From Blastobasis lacticolella (lineage: Eukaryota; Arthropoda; Insecta; Lepidoptera; Blastobasidae), in contig LR990053.1 of assembly GCA_905147135.1 (NCBI GenBank), positions 10,552,501 through 10,616,500 of the forward strand: 64,000 nucleotides of DNA, read 5' to 3'. How positions within the stretch are numbered: position 1 is the stretch's first letter; each line of letters starts with the position of its first letter. Position numbers and translations under genes: made by a program. The notes beneath the pieces were generated by a model. That model was not told the origin of the DNA, did not search any database, and saw only the letters and a program-made list of their open reading frames with translations. This document shows positions 44,050 to 56,580 of the stretch, in pieces.

Positions 44050-47000
44050 AGAAAACTTTAAAAAAAGCCGTGTCTGTACATTATATTTTAGAAAAAAATT
44101 TCGGGATAGGATTCTGGGGCGTAACTACGACAAATTTTTATTTTTTATTTTTGTCTGTATATCTACTAAAATAATTTTTATTCGGTTTTGAGAGTTTGGT
44201 AGCTTGACGTCCAGCTGTCTAGCCGCGACTTCATTCGCGTGTTATCCTACCCTATAAATCTTCCATTGAAAAATGTATTTTACCTAACGCCACAATCGAG
44301 ACTGTTTCGCTTACACAGCCACACTATTCCCGGACAAACTCCCAAAATTTCATTAACGTCGGAATTATGTCCAGGTAAGTCATAATTTTTTACCTGCCGA
44401 CCGGGCTATTTATTCTTATCAATATTTATAGCTTTGTGGAGCTCGCTGTGAACGTTTTCCAAAGAGGATAGAAACACTACACACAGCGAAAAGAATTGCC
44501 AGTCTATAGAAAGAGCTATGGCGGCTTTTTCATGCAAAAAATGCATGCCGAATAAAAAAATTCTGTCATTTTCTGTCAGCAGCAAATAAAAAGGGATGTA
44601 CACTCCGTCGATATTTTCTTTTGTTGTATTCATAGATAAAAGAAAATTATATACAGGAGCAGAGAGTAGAATCCGAGTTTCAATTCTAGGCAAAATGTCA
44701 TAAACACACTAATACAAATGCAGGGACGAAACAAGACAGCCCAGCAAATAATTTATCAGCAGATTCCTGATATGCTATGAAAAAATGGGATACCAAAATT
44801 CTTAGATAATTATTTTAGAGAAAGCGAACAGGGAATATTTAAGACTTGTGTCTAGTCTGTTATGTCTATGGATGTATTGTAATAAGCGATATTATCGATA
44901 TCGATACAATAAGAATTATTATCGTCCTTGTGGTGGTGTTGTGGGCTTACGTAGGTACTTTCCTTTAAAGTGTACAATGTTTCCTTGCACCTTTTGCCTT
45001 ATCCCTTTGAGTATTTGGTATGTCAATTAGGAATTCAGGGGTACATGGCCATAAATATATTCAAACATAGTGGCCATTAATTATCTTTCAAAGAATGCTA
45101 GTTTTACTGATAATAAACATAGAATCTTAAAAAATATCCTATCCAGATACAGCATGTGGGGTAATGTCAGTAACTACTTCATTATACAAACTTTCAGCAT
45201 TACCGATAATGCTCCGCCGTTGCATCGGTTCGGGCTTAATACGTATAAAAATAACAAATTTTGGCCACTTGAATCTTAACATTTAAACTATTATACAATC
45301 GGTATTTCTTGAAAATTTTCCATAATCGTAGTTCATCCAAATTTAGTTTTCTAAGCGACATCTAGCGGCGCGTAAGGAATACGTGTAGCTTTAGGAAACT
45401 GGTTGGTTGTATTTGTACATGTAGCTAGAAAGGCGCACTGGAAGTTCATCACCTTTACGAAAGATGGCGCTACATGGTACTTAAAGAAACCTTTTACTTA
45501 AATTCGACAGAGATGGCGTCGGTGGGTGTAAAGATTAATTCTAGAGTTGCGAACATGGAATTATTTTTCCATTGGTTGTGTTGCGATCATATCCCTTTCC
45601 TCCGTTTCCTAGAACCTACTAATTATGTTAGTACGTAGTATTTTTTTCTCTAAGCTATTATATTATCTTCGCCTGCGTGTAGCTCTAGGAGAAATTATTT
45701 TTTGTTCTATGTTATATGATGAAGGATAAGTTTGTTTAGCATAATTTCTTTCTTATTTGATGACACCGCTTTAACTTGAATACTGAAACTGCAGAAAACT
45801 CAGAAATACAAATCACGTGCAAGAGACTTACGTAGGTATCGTGACTGCAACGCACATAGGATAGAGCCGTGACACCCCGGTGTTGCGATGGACAGGTGGG
45901 GAACCATTTGATTACCTAATTCACGGAAAATATGTATTTTCGTATCGCATTGTGGATGCGTATCGCACGATTATTGAATTGAGTTTATTTAAAAGTTTAT
46001 TCATAGTCATAAATTTAAGGCTGTGTAATTTTTTAGTGACGTTTCCATTAATTTCATGTGCATGAAAATTGCAATGTGATCAGATTTTATTTATTCTCCG
46101 CAAGGGGGCGTTGCGGTATTGGGACATAAATTGCGTGCCACACTATAGGGGTGGACATTAATATCATCTGTCCTATCAATTACGTCAGACGTGGTCACCG
46201 CTGCGCCGACAACCTATCGAAGGAAAATACGTGAAAAATTTGACACACGACCCTAATTTATCCTCGGGCCATGCCAGTAGGGCTGTCGCCTCAGGAAATA
46301 GACTTTAATGTAGATAAGTTAGTAGGTACCAGGATAATTCAGGTCTACGACATCACTTTACAGTTCGGCGCAAGGTGTTTAAATCAGATCACGCGATCCG
46401 TTGCCACAACTAACAAAATCTTCAAAACTGTCCACTCTTTACTTGAGTTTCATCTGAAAATTATATTAACAAAAAGTAGTATCTGATCTCATGTATTTCA
46501 CATCACAGAGTCCACTGCTGGAGTTGAGCCTAATTCGGATGGTAACTGTCAAACTTAAAACTAAGTTTGACATCTCGGAAACTATTGGTCCTATAACATG
46601 ATAGTACTCGAGTAAGCTGGAATTGTAATAACTATAACGTAGTAGTAATGTAATTACTACGCTGAACCAGCGTAGTAAGAACTTATTTACAAGTTCAGTA
46701 GGTTTAAGTAACGAACTGGGCGGGTGGGTAGGTACGTGTAGAGTTTAGCACACCGTCACAACACAATAATTATTTCCAAGCTACTCGTGCTTTAGGTAAC
46801 TTTGGACACAAACAAATTTCTTGAAGTGGTAATGCTATAATATGACCACAATAAGTCCGTATTGACTGACCGTAGTAAAAATTATAAAATATGGTTATGA
46901 CAATAATCAGTCCTTCTTGTAACTATTCAGTTATTTGGTAACTATTAGCTTAGTTTTAGTTTGTCTTAATTATTAATCATGCTGAAAAGTATCTCCAGCG

Positions 47001-47740
47001 CTTCCTTTTTAATTGTTTTGCCCATTATTTAATAATATTTTTTATATCTTACGAAATTAAACAATCCTACAGTGTGCCTACGGTAATCAAATTATTTGTT
47101 ATGACTTTTATTAATGACGTTCTACGTTTAAAAAACTTGGCATAAGTTACCATAGAGAGATTATTTTTTAATAAGCGAATCGAACTTAGCGTGGTCTTAT
47201 TCTATACCTTGTACTGTACTTACTGTTGCCCTGTGTCAACCCTGCAGTCAATATAAATCACGTTATCCTCGGCGCGATCGCGATTGCCTCATCAACATAC
47301 TAATGCGGAGCGCCAGATGCTGCCCGCCTAGCCCTCCAGACGGCATGTTTTACACTATTTTCCACCGTACGCCGAGAGATATTGAATCTAACGTCTGACA
47401 ACTCTTCGTCTTTTTGCCTGCTGATAGGATCAGACGCGCATACACACACGAGATGACAATAGAACATTTCGTGTTTTGGCATTGCTAGTTGAATGCTTAG
47501 ATGAGGAGAAATGTACGAAACAGTCGATTTCAGGCATCTAAACCTTTCGAGTATCTAGGTAATTGATAATTTAAAAAAATATTTCTCATAACTTATTTCG
47601 GTTGTGTTCTTTGCAATATTAATCAGCTACTTAACAGTGTGTAAGATAGTAGTTGTAATTCAGTAGATTAGAATTCTTAAAAAGGCCTTTCTCGTCTGAT
47701 GCTGTGTTGCCTGCGAGTGTGGAGGGAGGGATCATGATCA
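44050..47740. other. Stretch without recognised gene
   Basis: Several open frames occur (44,406-44,693 minus, 45,070-45,279 plus, 47,300-47,482 minus), but none shows a family motif or splice context. A retroelement-tail-like segment lies at about 43,955-44,040, just before this stretch. Possible intron of the gene with exons at 35.8 and 40.4 kb. Confidence 0.4.
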
Positions 47741-47744
47741 TGAT

Positions 47745-47870
47745 CATTATAATCTGGACGCCTTCAAGGTTAGAGTGAATAGTCTTGGAAGACAGGTATG
47801 ATCCATCTTCGGCCGCATCGTCACTTACCACCAGGTGAGATGGCGGTCATATGCCTTGCTCCTAGCTGGT
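47745..47870 (+). repeat. Retroelement-tail repeat H, copy 1
   Basis: CATCTTCGGCCGCATCGTCA, CTTACCACCAGGTGAGATGG and CGGTCATATGCC form a 3'-tail block also present at 50,330-50,400 and 55,575-55,640. A GATCATGATCATGATCAT palindromic run at about 47,732 lies just upstream. Confidence 0.7.
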
Positions 47871-48754
47871 CTAAATAAAAAATATACTATTATAAATATG
47901 ATAATATGATGACTTTATTTTAAAGATAATCTTCAAATCTTCAGTTTTACCGCTGCTTGTCTAAAACTCTAAACCACGTCGTGGCATATGGGTACGTGTA
48001 AGTATAAAAATTCAGCAGAAGTTGCGCAAAAAGCCGAGAAAGTTTGGCTTAAAAAGCTCAGCACTTTCGTTATAGGAAAACTTGGCAGTATGAAAAGTTT
48101 TTCAGCACCGTACGTGTGGTAGAAAGCTTGTGGCATTGGCTGTTGGTTGAACACTTGTTTTGCCTGACGCAGGTATTTGCTTACAATAATAACAATGCGC
48201 TAGACGTCCACTGAATTCTATCTAAATTCACTCCTTATGCTGAGTGGGTTCCTTTTACCTTGGCTTCCGCGACACCGTCGATGCCATTGGAAACGGTCTA
48301 TGGCCACAATAATAATTGATAATCCTTTGTGTGTTGTCTGTTAAATAGATCGATTTACATTTTTTTTATTAGTTTTTTTGTATTGTCGTATCGTGGCGTC
48401 TTTGATGTAATAAAACCTAACTATTCTATTTTTATTCTGTTCTGTAATATTAATATTTAATAATCTGTAATATTAATAGTAGAGAAGTAATGGGCCTCGT
48501 CCTTAGTACCTACCTACCGACCTAACTTCTTAAGTTAGTATACCTAACTTAAAGGTATAGTAACTTTATGGTATTTACAGAACAAGAAAGGCAATCCAAT
48601 TGCGACCACTCGTTCTTAAGCCCTGATCGCAAAGAGGGGTTTGGTGTATGTATCTATGTGTTTGTCTGTAGGTTTTCTTAATTTGAAAGCTAGTTCAATC
48701 GCAATGTTTCTTGGCTTTGTTACATTAAAATCGACTACCTAAGGAGTTTAAGAA

Positions 48755-49310
48755 ACATTTGAGCATATGTACACTCTGTCGGGGTTTTCCGTTTTGGGGA
48801 CCCAGAAACTTGTTGAACAGGGGAGTCGTGACGGTTTACTCGTACTTAGATACTTATACAGCTGGGACTTTTGTAACTAGAATTCTCTTCCGCACGAAGT
48901 GCGTGACAGCCAGTCTATTGCCATTTTCAAAAAGCGTGTAAAAGAGTTTTATCTATCACAGAGTGTTCCTAAGTTGTAGATAATGTATATGTATGTAGTA
49001 TATAGTATCGATATGTATGTATGTATGTATGTGTATGTATATTTTTAATTTATTTTATTTTATTTGTAGATATTTATGTGTGTAAGTAGAATGAATATAC
49101 TTATATATATATTTATGCCTTTTTAGAGATAGGTAATATTGTGTACGTCCTATCGGCGTCTCATGATCACATCACGCTTCCGAAGGCCTGCTGGAAGAGA
49201 TTTCTTTTAGAAATAAGTAGCGCCTGTTGTGCCATTTATTACTTTGCCTGTTATTCACTATGTATTTCCTGTGCACAATAAACTGTTAAATAAATAAATA
49301 AATAGAAAAT
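48755..49310 (+). pseudogene. CR1/Jockey-like LINE 3' end, decayed
   Basis: Around 48,880-48,978 one frame reads NSLPHEVRDSQSIAIFKKRV followed by KEFYLSQSVPKL and a stop. This is the typical C-terminus of CR1/Jockey-group non-LTR elements (N-x-LP-x-VR then FK-x-R-x-K). A long 3'UTR includes GGCCTGCTGGAAGAGATTTC and TTTAGAAATAAGTAGCGCC, and the element ends in an AAAT-repeat tail at about 49,289-49,306. A TATG microsatellite at 49,013-49,034 has expanded inside it. Confidence 0.8.
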
Positions 49311-49319
49311 ATGCAGCAG

Positions 49320-50030
49320 CGTTTCCTGTTTTTCTGTGAGTTTTCAGTCACAGAGAAAATAAATACTACGTACAAGACTTGTACGTGTACTACAAGTACG
49401 AATTATAGTAAGTAGCTACTTCATTAATTACATATTATTTTACCAAACTAAATTACGACAAAAATATATAAGCTAGTTTATGTGAAAAATGCAGGTATTA
49501 GTCAAAGACGCCTCCACTATGCTTGTATGCCAAGTGCGAGCCAAACTTGGATTTCCACTTTCCACCCCAGCTCAAACCCGAAGGTTTCCCAAACAACGCT
49601 GATGCGGCGAATCCTTCAGACTCCGTGCGCCTAGCCTAGCAACCCGAAATCCCGGACAATCATTCGAACCACTACACTTTAACTCTATTACTGCTGCGTT
49701 AGCCCTCACGTCCCGAGGGCAGACTGTAATCAACCGTAATCGTCTGTAATCGGCTGTAATCAGCGTAATCAAGCCAGGTTTCGGGCAGGGCGGTAATTGA
49801 AAATGTCGAAGCGTGCTACGTTCATTTTCCATTAATTAATCGAGGTGGTGACATCGCATCCCCCTCCGTCGGTGGCACAGCGGTGCATTGTGCATTGCCT
49901 ACGCATCGGATTATCGGGTGTTGCGCTGGCCTATTACACGCAGGCGAATTCAATCATCGGCGATATGATTTTGCGTACGCAGCCTATATTATCGGCTCGT
50001 GTCTGTGTTATGGGGCAGATACTTGTAGGA
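49320..50030. other. Unassigned stretch with a decamer tandem array
   Basis: At about 49,722-49,772 a 10-11-base unit, CTGTAATCNNC, is repeated about five times. The 86-codon minus-strand frame over it reflects that repetition. No gene is recognised. Confidence 0.45.
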
Positions 50031-50298
50031 GGTGGTCTTATAGCTTGCGACTCGTGATCGAGAGGTACAAAGTTCGAACCTCAGAGCCGCCATGTAGCAC
50101 TGACATTTTCTGCACATTCGTTCATTTTAACACTAACCGATGAGGGCAATATCGTGATGAAACCTGCACATTCAGGCCACTAAATATGTACCCGTGATCC
50201 AATCAGGCCAGGTTCCTCTTTTAAAGGGGTCACGGAGGTCAGATAGCAGTCACTCCACTGTAATTACTTGATTTACCAAATTCCTGGATAGTCAAGGC
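50031..50298 (+). mobile_element. SINE family A, copy 8, with tRNA-like head
   Basis: GCGACTCGTGATCGAGAGGT and the B-box-like AGTTCGAACCTC form the head. They are followed by CACTAACCGATGAGGGCAA, TGATGAAACCTGCACATTCA, TGATCCAATCAGGCCAGG and CACTCCACTGTAATTACTTG. It stops at TCCTGGATAGTCAAGGC. Confidence 0.82.
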
Positions 50299-50309
50299 TA
50301 GAGAGAATA

Positions 50310-50405
50310 GGCTGTTCCTAGATAGACAGGCATACTCCATCTTCGGCCGCAGCGTCACTTGTCGTAAGTGACGGCGAGATGTAAGATGGCGGCCAAATGC
50401 CTGGC
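50310..50405 (+). repeat. Retroelement-tail repeat H, copy 2
   Basis: GGCTGTTCCTAGATAGACAG, CATACTCCATCTTCGGCCGC, AGCGTCACTTGTCG and GAGATGTAAGATGGCGGCC match copies 1 and 3. It directly follows the SINE. Confidence 0.7.
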
Positions 50406-50409
50406 AATT

Positions 50410-51239
50410 ATAATTAAAAAAACACTTAGTTAAACATTTTCTCCAAAGAGTACCTACTGAATAAATTTCTTACTCATCGTTTATAGGCTACGGTAGGCGC
50501 TAGGCATGCTAAACAGTTGTAAATTGTTGTTCTAGATTGTCACGACTTCTATAGATTCTGGAGCTGCCTAAACACAATGATAGATTAGTCTATGTTGAGA
50601 TAGGTACATCAACGGACGCTTCTCTCGTTGAACTCTTTTATACAGAAAGGACAGATAACTAGTCCTTAGAAATAGCCTTCATCATAATAGTAACATGTTT
50701 GTCAATTTCAGTAAGCTATTTACGAAGAAAGAATGTATTGGTTTCGTTTCTAATAAATTGTTTCAAACTCGGCAACTGTATCGGCAAAGTTTTCGTTTCC
50801 AAATCCAGTAAGACATAGGATTGGGATAAAGTGATATGGCACGACAACCCCGTCACACACAACGCCACCAACATGGAAATGCGTGTGGTGAAAATTAGAA
50901 CTAACGTTTTCTTCACCAAAACCTATACAACTTTGGTTAACTATTGTACAGGGACTCCCCCATCAACCGACTGCTATAACTTTGTTCAGCCACACGCGTT
51001 TTTGTATGGCATTTGTCAGCTTACAATCGGGCTTTGCAAGTTGTAAGCTGTTGCTTGTTACTCTTGGACGGGATTTGTCATTTTTATTTTGTTAATTGGA
51101 ATCTTATTTCCATTCGAATAAATGAGAAGCTGGCGAGTTTTTTTATTTTAAGTAAAGCTGCAGACATAGTTTATTAGCTTATGCTAAATTATTAACACCA
51201 CCGTTTATCCATAGATAATTAAAGAGCTTTTTGTGATCT
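50410..51239. other. Unassigned stretch
   Basis: Overlapping open frames on both strands at 50,716-51,046 have no recognised motif. No other feature is seen. Confidence 0.35.
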
Positions 51240-51500
51240 ACACTTTTATAATGGGTGAGTACCACCGCCTTATCTATTTCTGCCGCCAAGCAACAATGCA
51301 TGCATTTTTGTGTTCCGGTTTGTAGGATAAGGTAGCCAGCGAAATTACAGGCATGAGGCATTTCATCTTAGTCCTCACTGTGACAACGCACCTGCGGTTT
51401 TCTATTTTTGTTACCTACAACCTAAATGTAGGATTTGTAGACAGTGACCACTTACCATCAGGTGGGCTATCTGTTCGTCTGTCACTAAACAGCATAAAAA
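51240..51500 (-). mobile_element. Family B-type element, minus copy
   Basis: This is the reverse complement of the insertion at 31,425-31,668 over its whole length: TCTGCCGCCAAGCAACAATG, GATAAGGTAGCCAGCGAAAT, GGCATGAGGCATTTCATC, GTGACAACGCACCTGCGG and CACTTACCATCAGGTGGGC. The frame at 51,179-51,361 is a chance frame in it. Confidence 0.82.
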
Positions 51501-54500
51501 ACATTTAAAAAATATCTGTTTGGTCACTCACCTCACGATTATGACCTACAGACTGACTAAACTAATATGTTACCTAATGCATTAGATTAGTTACCAGGAT
51601 ACCACGCTAATGTCATCATCAAGTTAATCATAACACGTTTCAATCTAATTCTAGAGTAATCCATTATGTCTAAAACATAACGTGCCACTCCTAGCGAGCG
51701 ACATTAATCATCTCACAATGTGTATTAGATAATGCTTTTAACTATTAGTATCACGTATAGATTGTTTTGTAAGTGATATGTACGATTGTATTGACGATTA
51801 TACAGGTGAACTGCTTGAATGTTTGTAAAGTTAGCACGCGAAAAGTTATGTCATATTTAAAAACTAGGTAGGTATTTAAGTGGGTGTTTTTTTATAGCAT
51901 AGCTGTTTCAGCACGTAATACAAGTAAGTATCTACAGGTATCTAAATAAAAAAAATTTTTTGTCATGTAAAGTACCGGTTATTTACCCAAACTGTTATTC
52001 CAAATATTATACACATCAACTATCTAATCATCACATTATCTATCAGAATACCTTTATTGGTGTTTTCCGCAAGGGTTATACGCACTTACATCATCCATAC
52101 TCAAGCATAAGAATTAACCGTTTGATACGTTACATCGATATCAAACCATCATTTTCCTATAACTCCCATGTTAGGGCCATTCTCGGTTTAGCACTATAAT
52201 CGACATTACCACGTTTATAGTCAAAGTTGGCTCATTCGAAGGCTATGGGCTTCCGATATAGCCGCCAATGATTAACAGTCAATTACACTGAATGGTTTTC
52301 TGTTATGGCCTATTTAATGGGCCTGGGTGCTGTTGTGATGTTGCGGATAGACAATTGAGGGAACGAAATTGTCTATAGGAATCTGTATATCTACAGTGTT
52401 TCCGATAATTCGATAGATTCTTCGATACTGGAGATAGTAAGAGAACACTAAGCAAAATGTACTACATTATGTTAAATCTCAGTCAGTTTGCAAGGAAGTT
52501 AATGTTTAATAATGGAGTTCGTGCTTGGCTGGTAAATTCGAATGTGCAGCGTAATTATGACCCGTGCGAAACCTACGACGTAGTAAATAAAACGCCAAAT
52601 ATCACGCAACAACCATAAATCCATTGTAACATGCAAAGGAACGTGCACTGTTACTTCATTAACATTTCCTGAAAAAACGTCCACTCCCCCGAGCTTCTAA
52701 AAGTCTAAAATTACAAACGGGATAATACTGGCCCCGTAAACCTAATAATGTTTGAACGAAACTCGCAAACAGGTTGGAGTGGCGAAACAAAAGCGTCGCA
52801 GCCCGCAAACATTGTTATGATCCTTCGTATCCCAGCCCCCGAATCGATGCGGCGGCATCGGAAACAACATCAAAGTGCAAACGCAAATAGAAACACAGAA
52901 AATATGTAAATTTTAATGCCACAGAACGCGAAAGATCAAAGTCTACGCGCGACAGAAGGCTGATTCTCGCCTAGTGTAGCTCCCTTTTATATTTTCCTTC
53001 CAATCCGAGATTGTGGGGCTGTTCATTTCGCGGTGTGTTTTTAAAGTTTGCAAGTTGCAATGAAAATGGTTTCTTTGCAGTCGTTCTGGGCTAGGACGGT
53101 CTTTGAATAAAACATGCGGACGTATTGAATCTGAATGTCAAATAAATACCACCCATAAGATATGTCTTTTCAATGAACATTACCGACGACCCGAGATTAT
53201 GGACTATTTTCACTTGATCTTTATGTCATGTCGATAAAGTTGGATAGATTTGGATTACTCAGTCGAATTTAGGTAGAAAGTGAGCATGGTTAGGTGATTA
53301 GGGTTAATTTTTTAAATACCCATAGATTTTTATTTAATTCTTTACGTTCATTTTTTATTAAAAAGTAAGCAGCTCTGTAAAAAGTAAGAAGTTCTGGCAG
53401 AACTCGGGATCGATCGCTAATTTTTCATTAAAACAATATATAAGCATAAGACGAAACTAAGTCCTTATACTAAGAATTCTTCACTTTCACCACATTCAAG
53501 AAAAAAAATTCCTTCATGCACATGTGGGCACAAGAGCCTACCTATCTTTGATATTGTTGTCAACTTTTGTGCTCATAAATGATTACCTATGATTACTTTT
53601 TATAAGTAAGATAAACAATTGAAAATCAAGTATTTAAAGATTATTTAAATATTTTTTTAGACCAACCTAATACTTCCAGATTGATGTGATACTTATTAGG
53701 ATAGTACCATACAGACATGGTTTAGAATACACTATACACATGTAATTTTGTCTGGCGTCGCGTCGCAATCAGGCTGCCGTATTGTTGAGCTGCAAGTATA
53801 TTTTAGTATGTAGCATCATTAGACTGAGAAGTTGTTTTGTACGAATGATTTATTTGTACAGTATCTCTTGGTAGCACATCGCTTGGGAGCAATCTGAATG
53901 CGAGGAGATAGCATTCGTGGAACCTAACCATTTTCAAATACACGATTTTGATGAAGGATATTCTTCTCTGATTTGTTATTATTACTACATTACAGTACAG
54001 TACATCATTTTGACACAGCTTCAGGCCCTCTAGCAAATGTGCTTCAGAGTCATCAATGTTCAAAACTGACAACCTGAAAAGCCATGCTTGTTGTCTATAA
54101 CACAGAAGGGCCCAGGTGGCAATGTAAATGCGATGGAGACAGCATTAGCGGAGCCCTATATGTTATACGGCAGCCAAACAGTACTTACCATAATAGTAAT
54201 AATAGCAATACGAAAGAGTAGACGAACAATAATAAATATATCTACAGTATACCTCTTGAACGATCCCATATTAAAGTTCAAAGGCAACACTGTGGCTGGG
54301 TGCTCATGCATGATGCCACATCCGAATAGAATAGAAACCTAGAAAACTAATTTCTGTTCTAGTTTTTATTTTGTATATATACGTGCTTCGAATCAACGAC
54401 ATAAGTTAATTATATTTATATTGGGATTGACTTGTATTCAAATATATTTTAAATTTTAATTCTAATTGAAGCACCTAATACTGACGTTTTACACTATCCA

Positions 54501-55017
54501 AAACATTCCTTCCAAGCGAGAAACCACCCTAATAAGGTCTGGATATTAAAACGAAGGTTCTATGATAATTTGACGGCTACTGATGCCGTCAGATGCAACC
54601 AATGTGTTGGCAACGAGGGGTCGGTCGCCTAAATATGGTTCCCAGATTGCAACCCGGATATTGCACTTGCCTTTGTAGCCTGTCTGCATTGCGCATCTTT
54701 GTTGCTTACTTACTGTATCAATAAATTCTAACAAACTACATATATATCTTTTCAGGTCGGCGTACATATCATTCAAAGGGTGTAGTAACTTCTCGTTCAA
54801 CTCATTGGGCGAACAGAAACAAGAAGCAAAACAGAATATTTAATTACTCTGATTTTTGTTTCATTAAGTTCGAAGAAAAAAGCACTTTCGTAATTTACAT
54901 AGAAAATTCGTTTCGTTTGAAGCCGGCCCCTAGTTTCCGATTTGACTGCGGTTCCTTCGTGTTATTTATGTTTCTTTGTTGTTGCTCATTTTAATTTCTG
55001 AAATGTTTTCTTTTTCA
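51500..55017. other. Stretch without recognised gene
   Basis: Open frames at 51,960-52,199 plus, 53,803-54,072 minus, 54,088-54,342 plus and 54,546-54,800 minus were examined. Most lack an ATG start or good splice sites, and none shows a family motif. The GC-richer patch at 52,770-52,880 is unassigned. Confidence 0.4.
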
Positions 55018-55083
55018 GGCTTCACTCTTTTGGAGATTCGGGTAACTTTTTTCAACAGTTACCTTATTGAAAAGAGTGAAGCC
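55018..55083. repeat. Long interrupted hairpin (66 bp)
   Basis: GGCTTCACTCTTTT at 55,018-55,031 pairs perfectly with AAAAGAGTGAAGCC at 55,070-55,083. Inside, GGTAACT at 55,041 pairs with AGTTACC at 55,057. It could fold into a precursor-like stem-loop. Confidence 0.75.
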
Positions 55084-55574
55084 AGAAGATTTCTCCCCAA
55101 AGGTTAAACAAATTCAAATTTTTATTTGTTAGAACATCTAATTAAAAAGCCAAATGTCACACTTGTGATGGTAGAGATTGTAATGCTCTTACAGTACTAG
55201 GTACATCCACTAACCTCAGAGCTACACTAACATTTTACACCATCATAACCTCTATTGCTAACAAATCGAGTTCGAACTCGCAGACGGGTAGACTTACTAA
55301 TGCACATGTCTGATGCAGTCGATAATAACCGAACGTTACCGTTAAACCAGTGTACAGAGGCATAGCACTAGTGATGGAGGTGGGAAATCAATTAACAGGT
55401 TCATTTGGCACTGCTGTCTCCCGGACGTAAATAGGTCTAGACTTCGGACACCGCCTCCATTGCCTATTATGTGTGGCGCGTCGGAGCCACCTCGTTACAC
55501 AAGATTTATGTGTATGAAAATTCAATGCACCTGGCGGATGACTGCGGTGAATTATCGAACTTCGAACATAGTGC

Positions 55575-55645
55575 CTGTTTATAGACAGGCATGTTCCACC
55601 TTCAGTGGTATTGTAGTTTCCAATCAGGTGAGATGGCGGTCAATG
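55575..55645 (+). repeat. Retroelement-tail repeat H, copy 3
   Basis: TATAGACAGGCATGTTCCAC, CTTCAGTGGTATTG and CAATCAGGTGAGATGGCGG match the tail block at 47,745 and 50,310. Confidence 0.65.
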
Positions 55646-55784
55646 TAAAAAAATCATATGAGACAATCATATAAGGATGCGTCCAAATCTCGCGAACGCG
55701 CCGCGAATACGCAGCTGTAGCAAACGTTCCTTACTTAGAGTATAGTTTGGAAGAAGTTATCTATATCTACGCTTGTTCCCTGAC

Positions 55785-55960
55785 AATGACAACGCACCTG
55801 CATTGCGGTTCGGCATTTTTGTTACACGGTACTGGTTTCATGGGTTCTCCATTCCTTTGACTTACGAGTGTTTTGAAAATACAAGCAACAAGGCTGCCAT
55901 GTTGTCTTTTCCGGTTTGATGATAAAGTCAGCTTAGTCCTCAAAGTGACGTCTACACTGA
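55785..55960 (-). repeat. Family B-type element fragment, minus orientation
   Basis: GACAATGACAACGCACCTGC, GGTTCGGCATTTTTGTTACA, AAATACAAGCAACAAGG and TTAGTCCTCAAAGTGACG share blocks with 51,290-51,420 and with 37,670-37,695. Confidence 0.6.
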
Positions 55961-56580
55961 GACGAGATAGTACACTCCATATTTCATGCAGCAACATAAC
56001 AATGGGCGGGACACCAGTTAGATTTTGATATATATAGCTTCCTATTTTTAAGTCTACAAATTTACAATTATAAAGAACTTTTGGACACTATGTTGTACAC
56101 AGACGAAGTGTCATTAGAGCAAAAGATTTAGAATTGAGATCAACATGTCCGATCCTGGTGATAAATGCACTCGCTGTCGAGATTCTTAGTAAATTTTCAC
56201 CCGTTACGCTTTCAGTGCAGACGGTGTTATGATTGAGCGCGCACACACGCGATCGACTTGTCCTTTCGTTGTGAGTCTATTATAATTACTAATAGCTCAG
56301 TAATGTATAGATGGTTAAGGTTTTACAAGTTATTTAGATTACCCCAGCTTAGACTGTAACAGTGATTTCACTTTCGCAATGACTCAATTCAATATTCTTC
56401 ATTCTGTTAAACAAACCTAAAATAGGAGTAAATAATTTTATACTTTTTGATTTTGCACGTTTAATAAAACTTAAACTTACACTAATAAATGCAGCTTCCA
56501 AAATATTATTTACAATAGAAAAAATTAAAATAAATTTAATTAGAAAAACAACATTTGATCACAGTGATTTCTGTCTAAAA

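Noticed and set aside
47300..47482. 60-codon minus-strand frame (RRTVENSVKHAVWRARR)
   Set aside because: Protein-like in places but without recognised homology, ATG context or splice sites. Not strong enough to list.
53803..54800. A small multi-exon gene from frames at 53,803-54,072 and 54,546-54,800 (minus) or 54,088-54,342 (plus)
   Set aside because: Frames mostly begin at non-ATG codons, acceptor and donor sites do not fit the frames, and no family is recognised.
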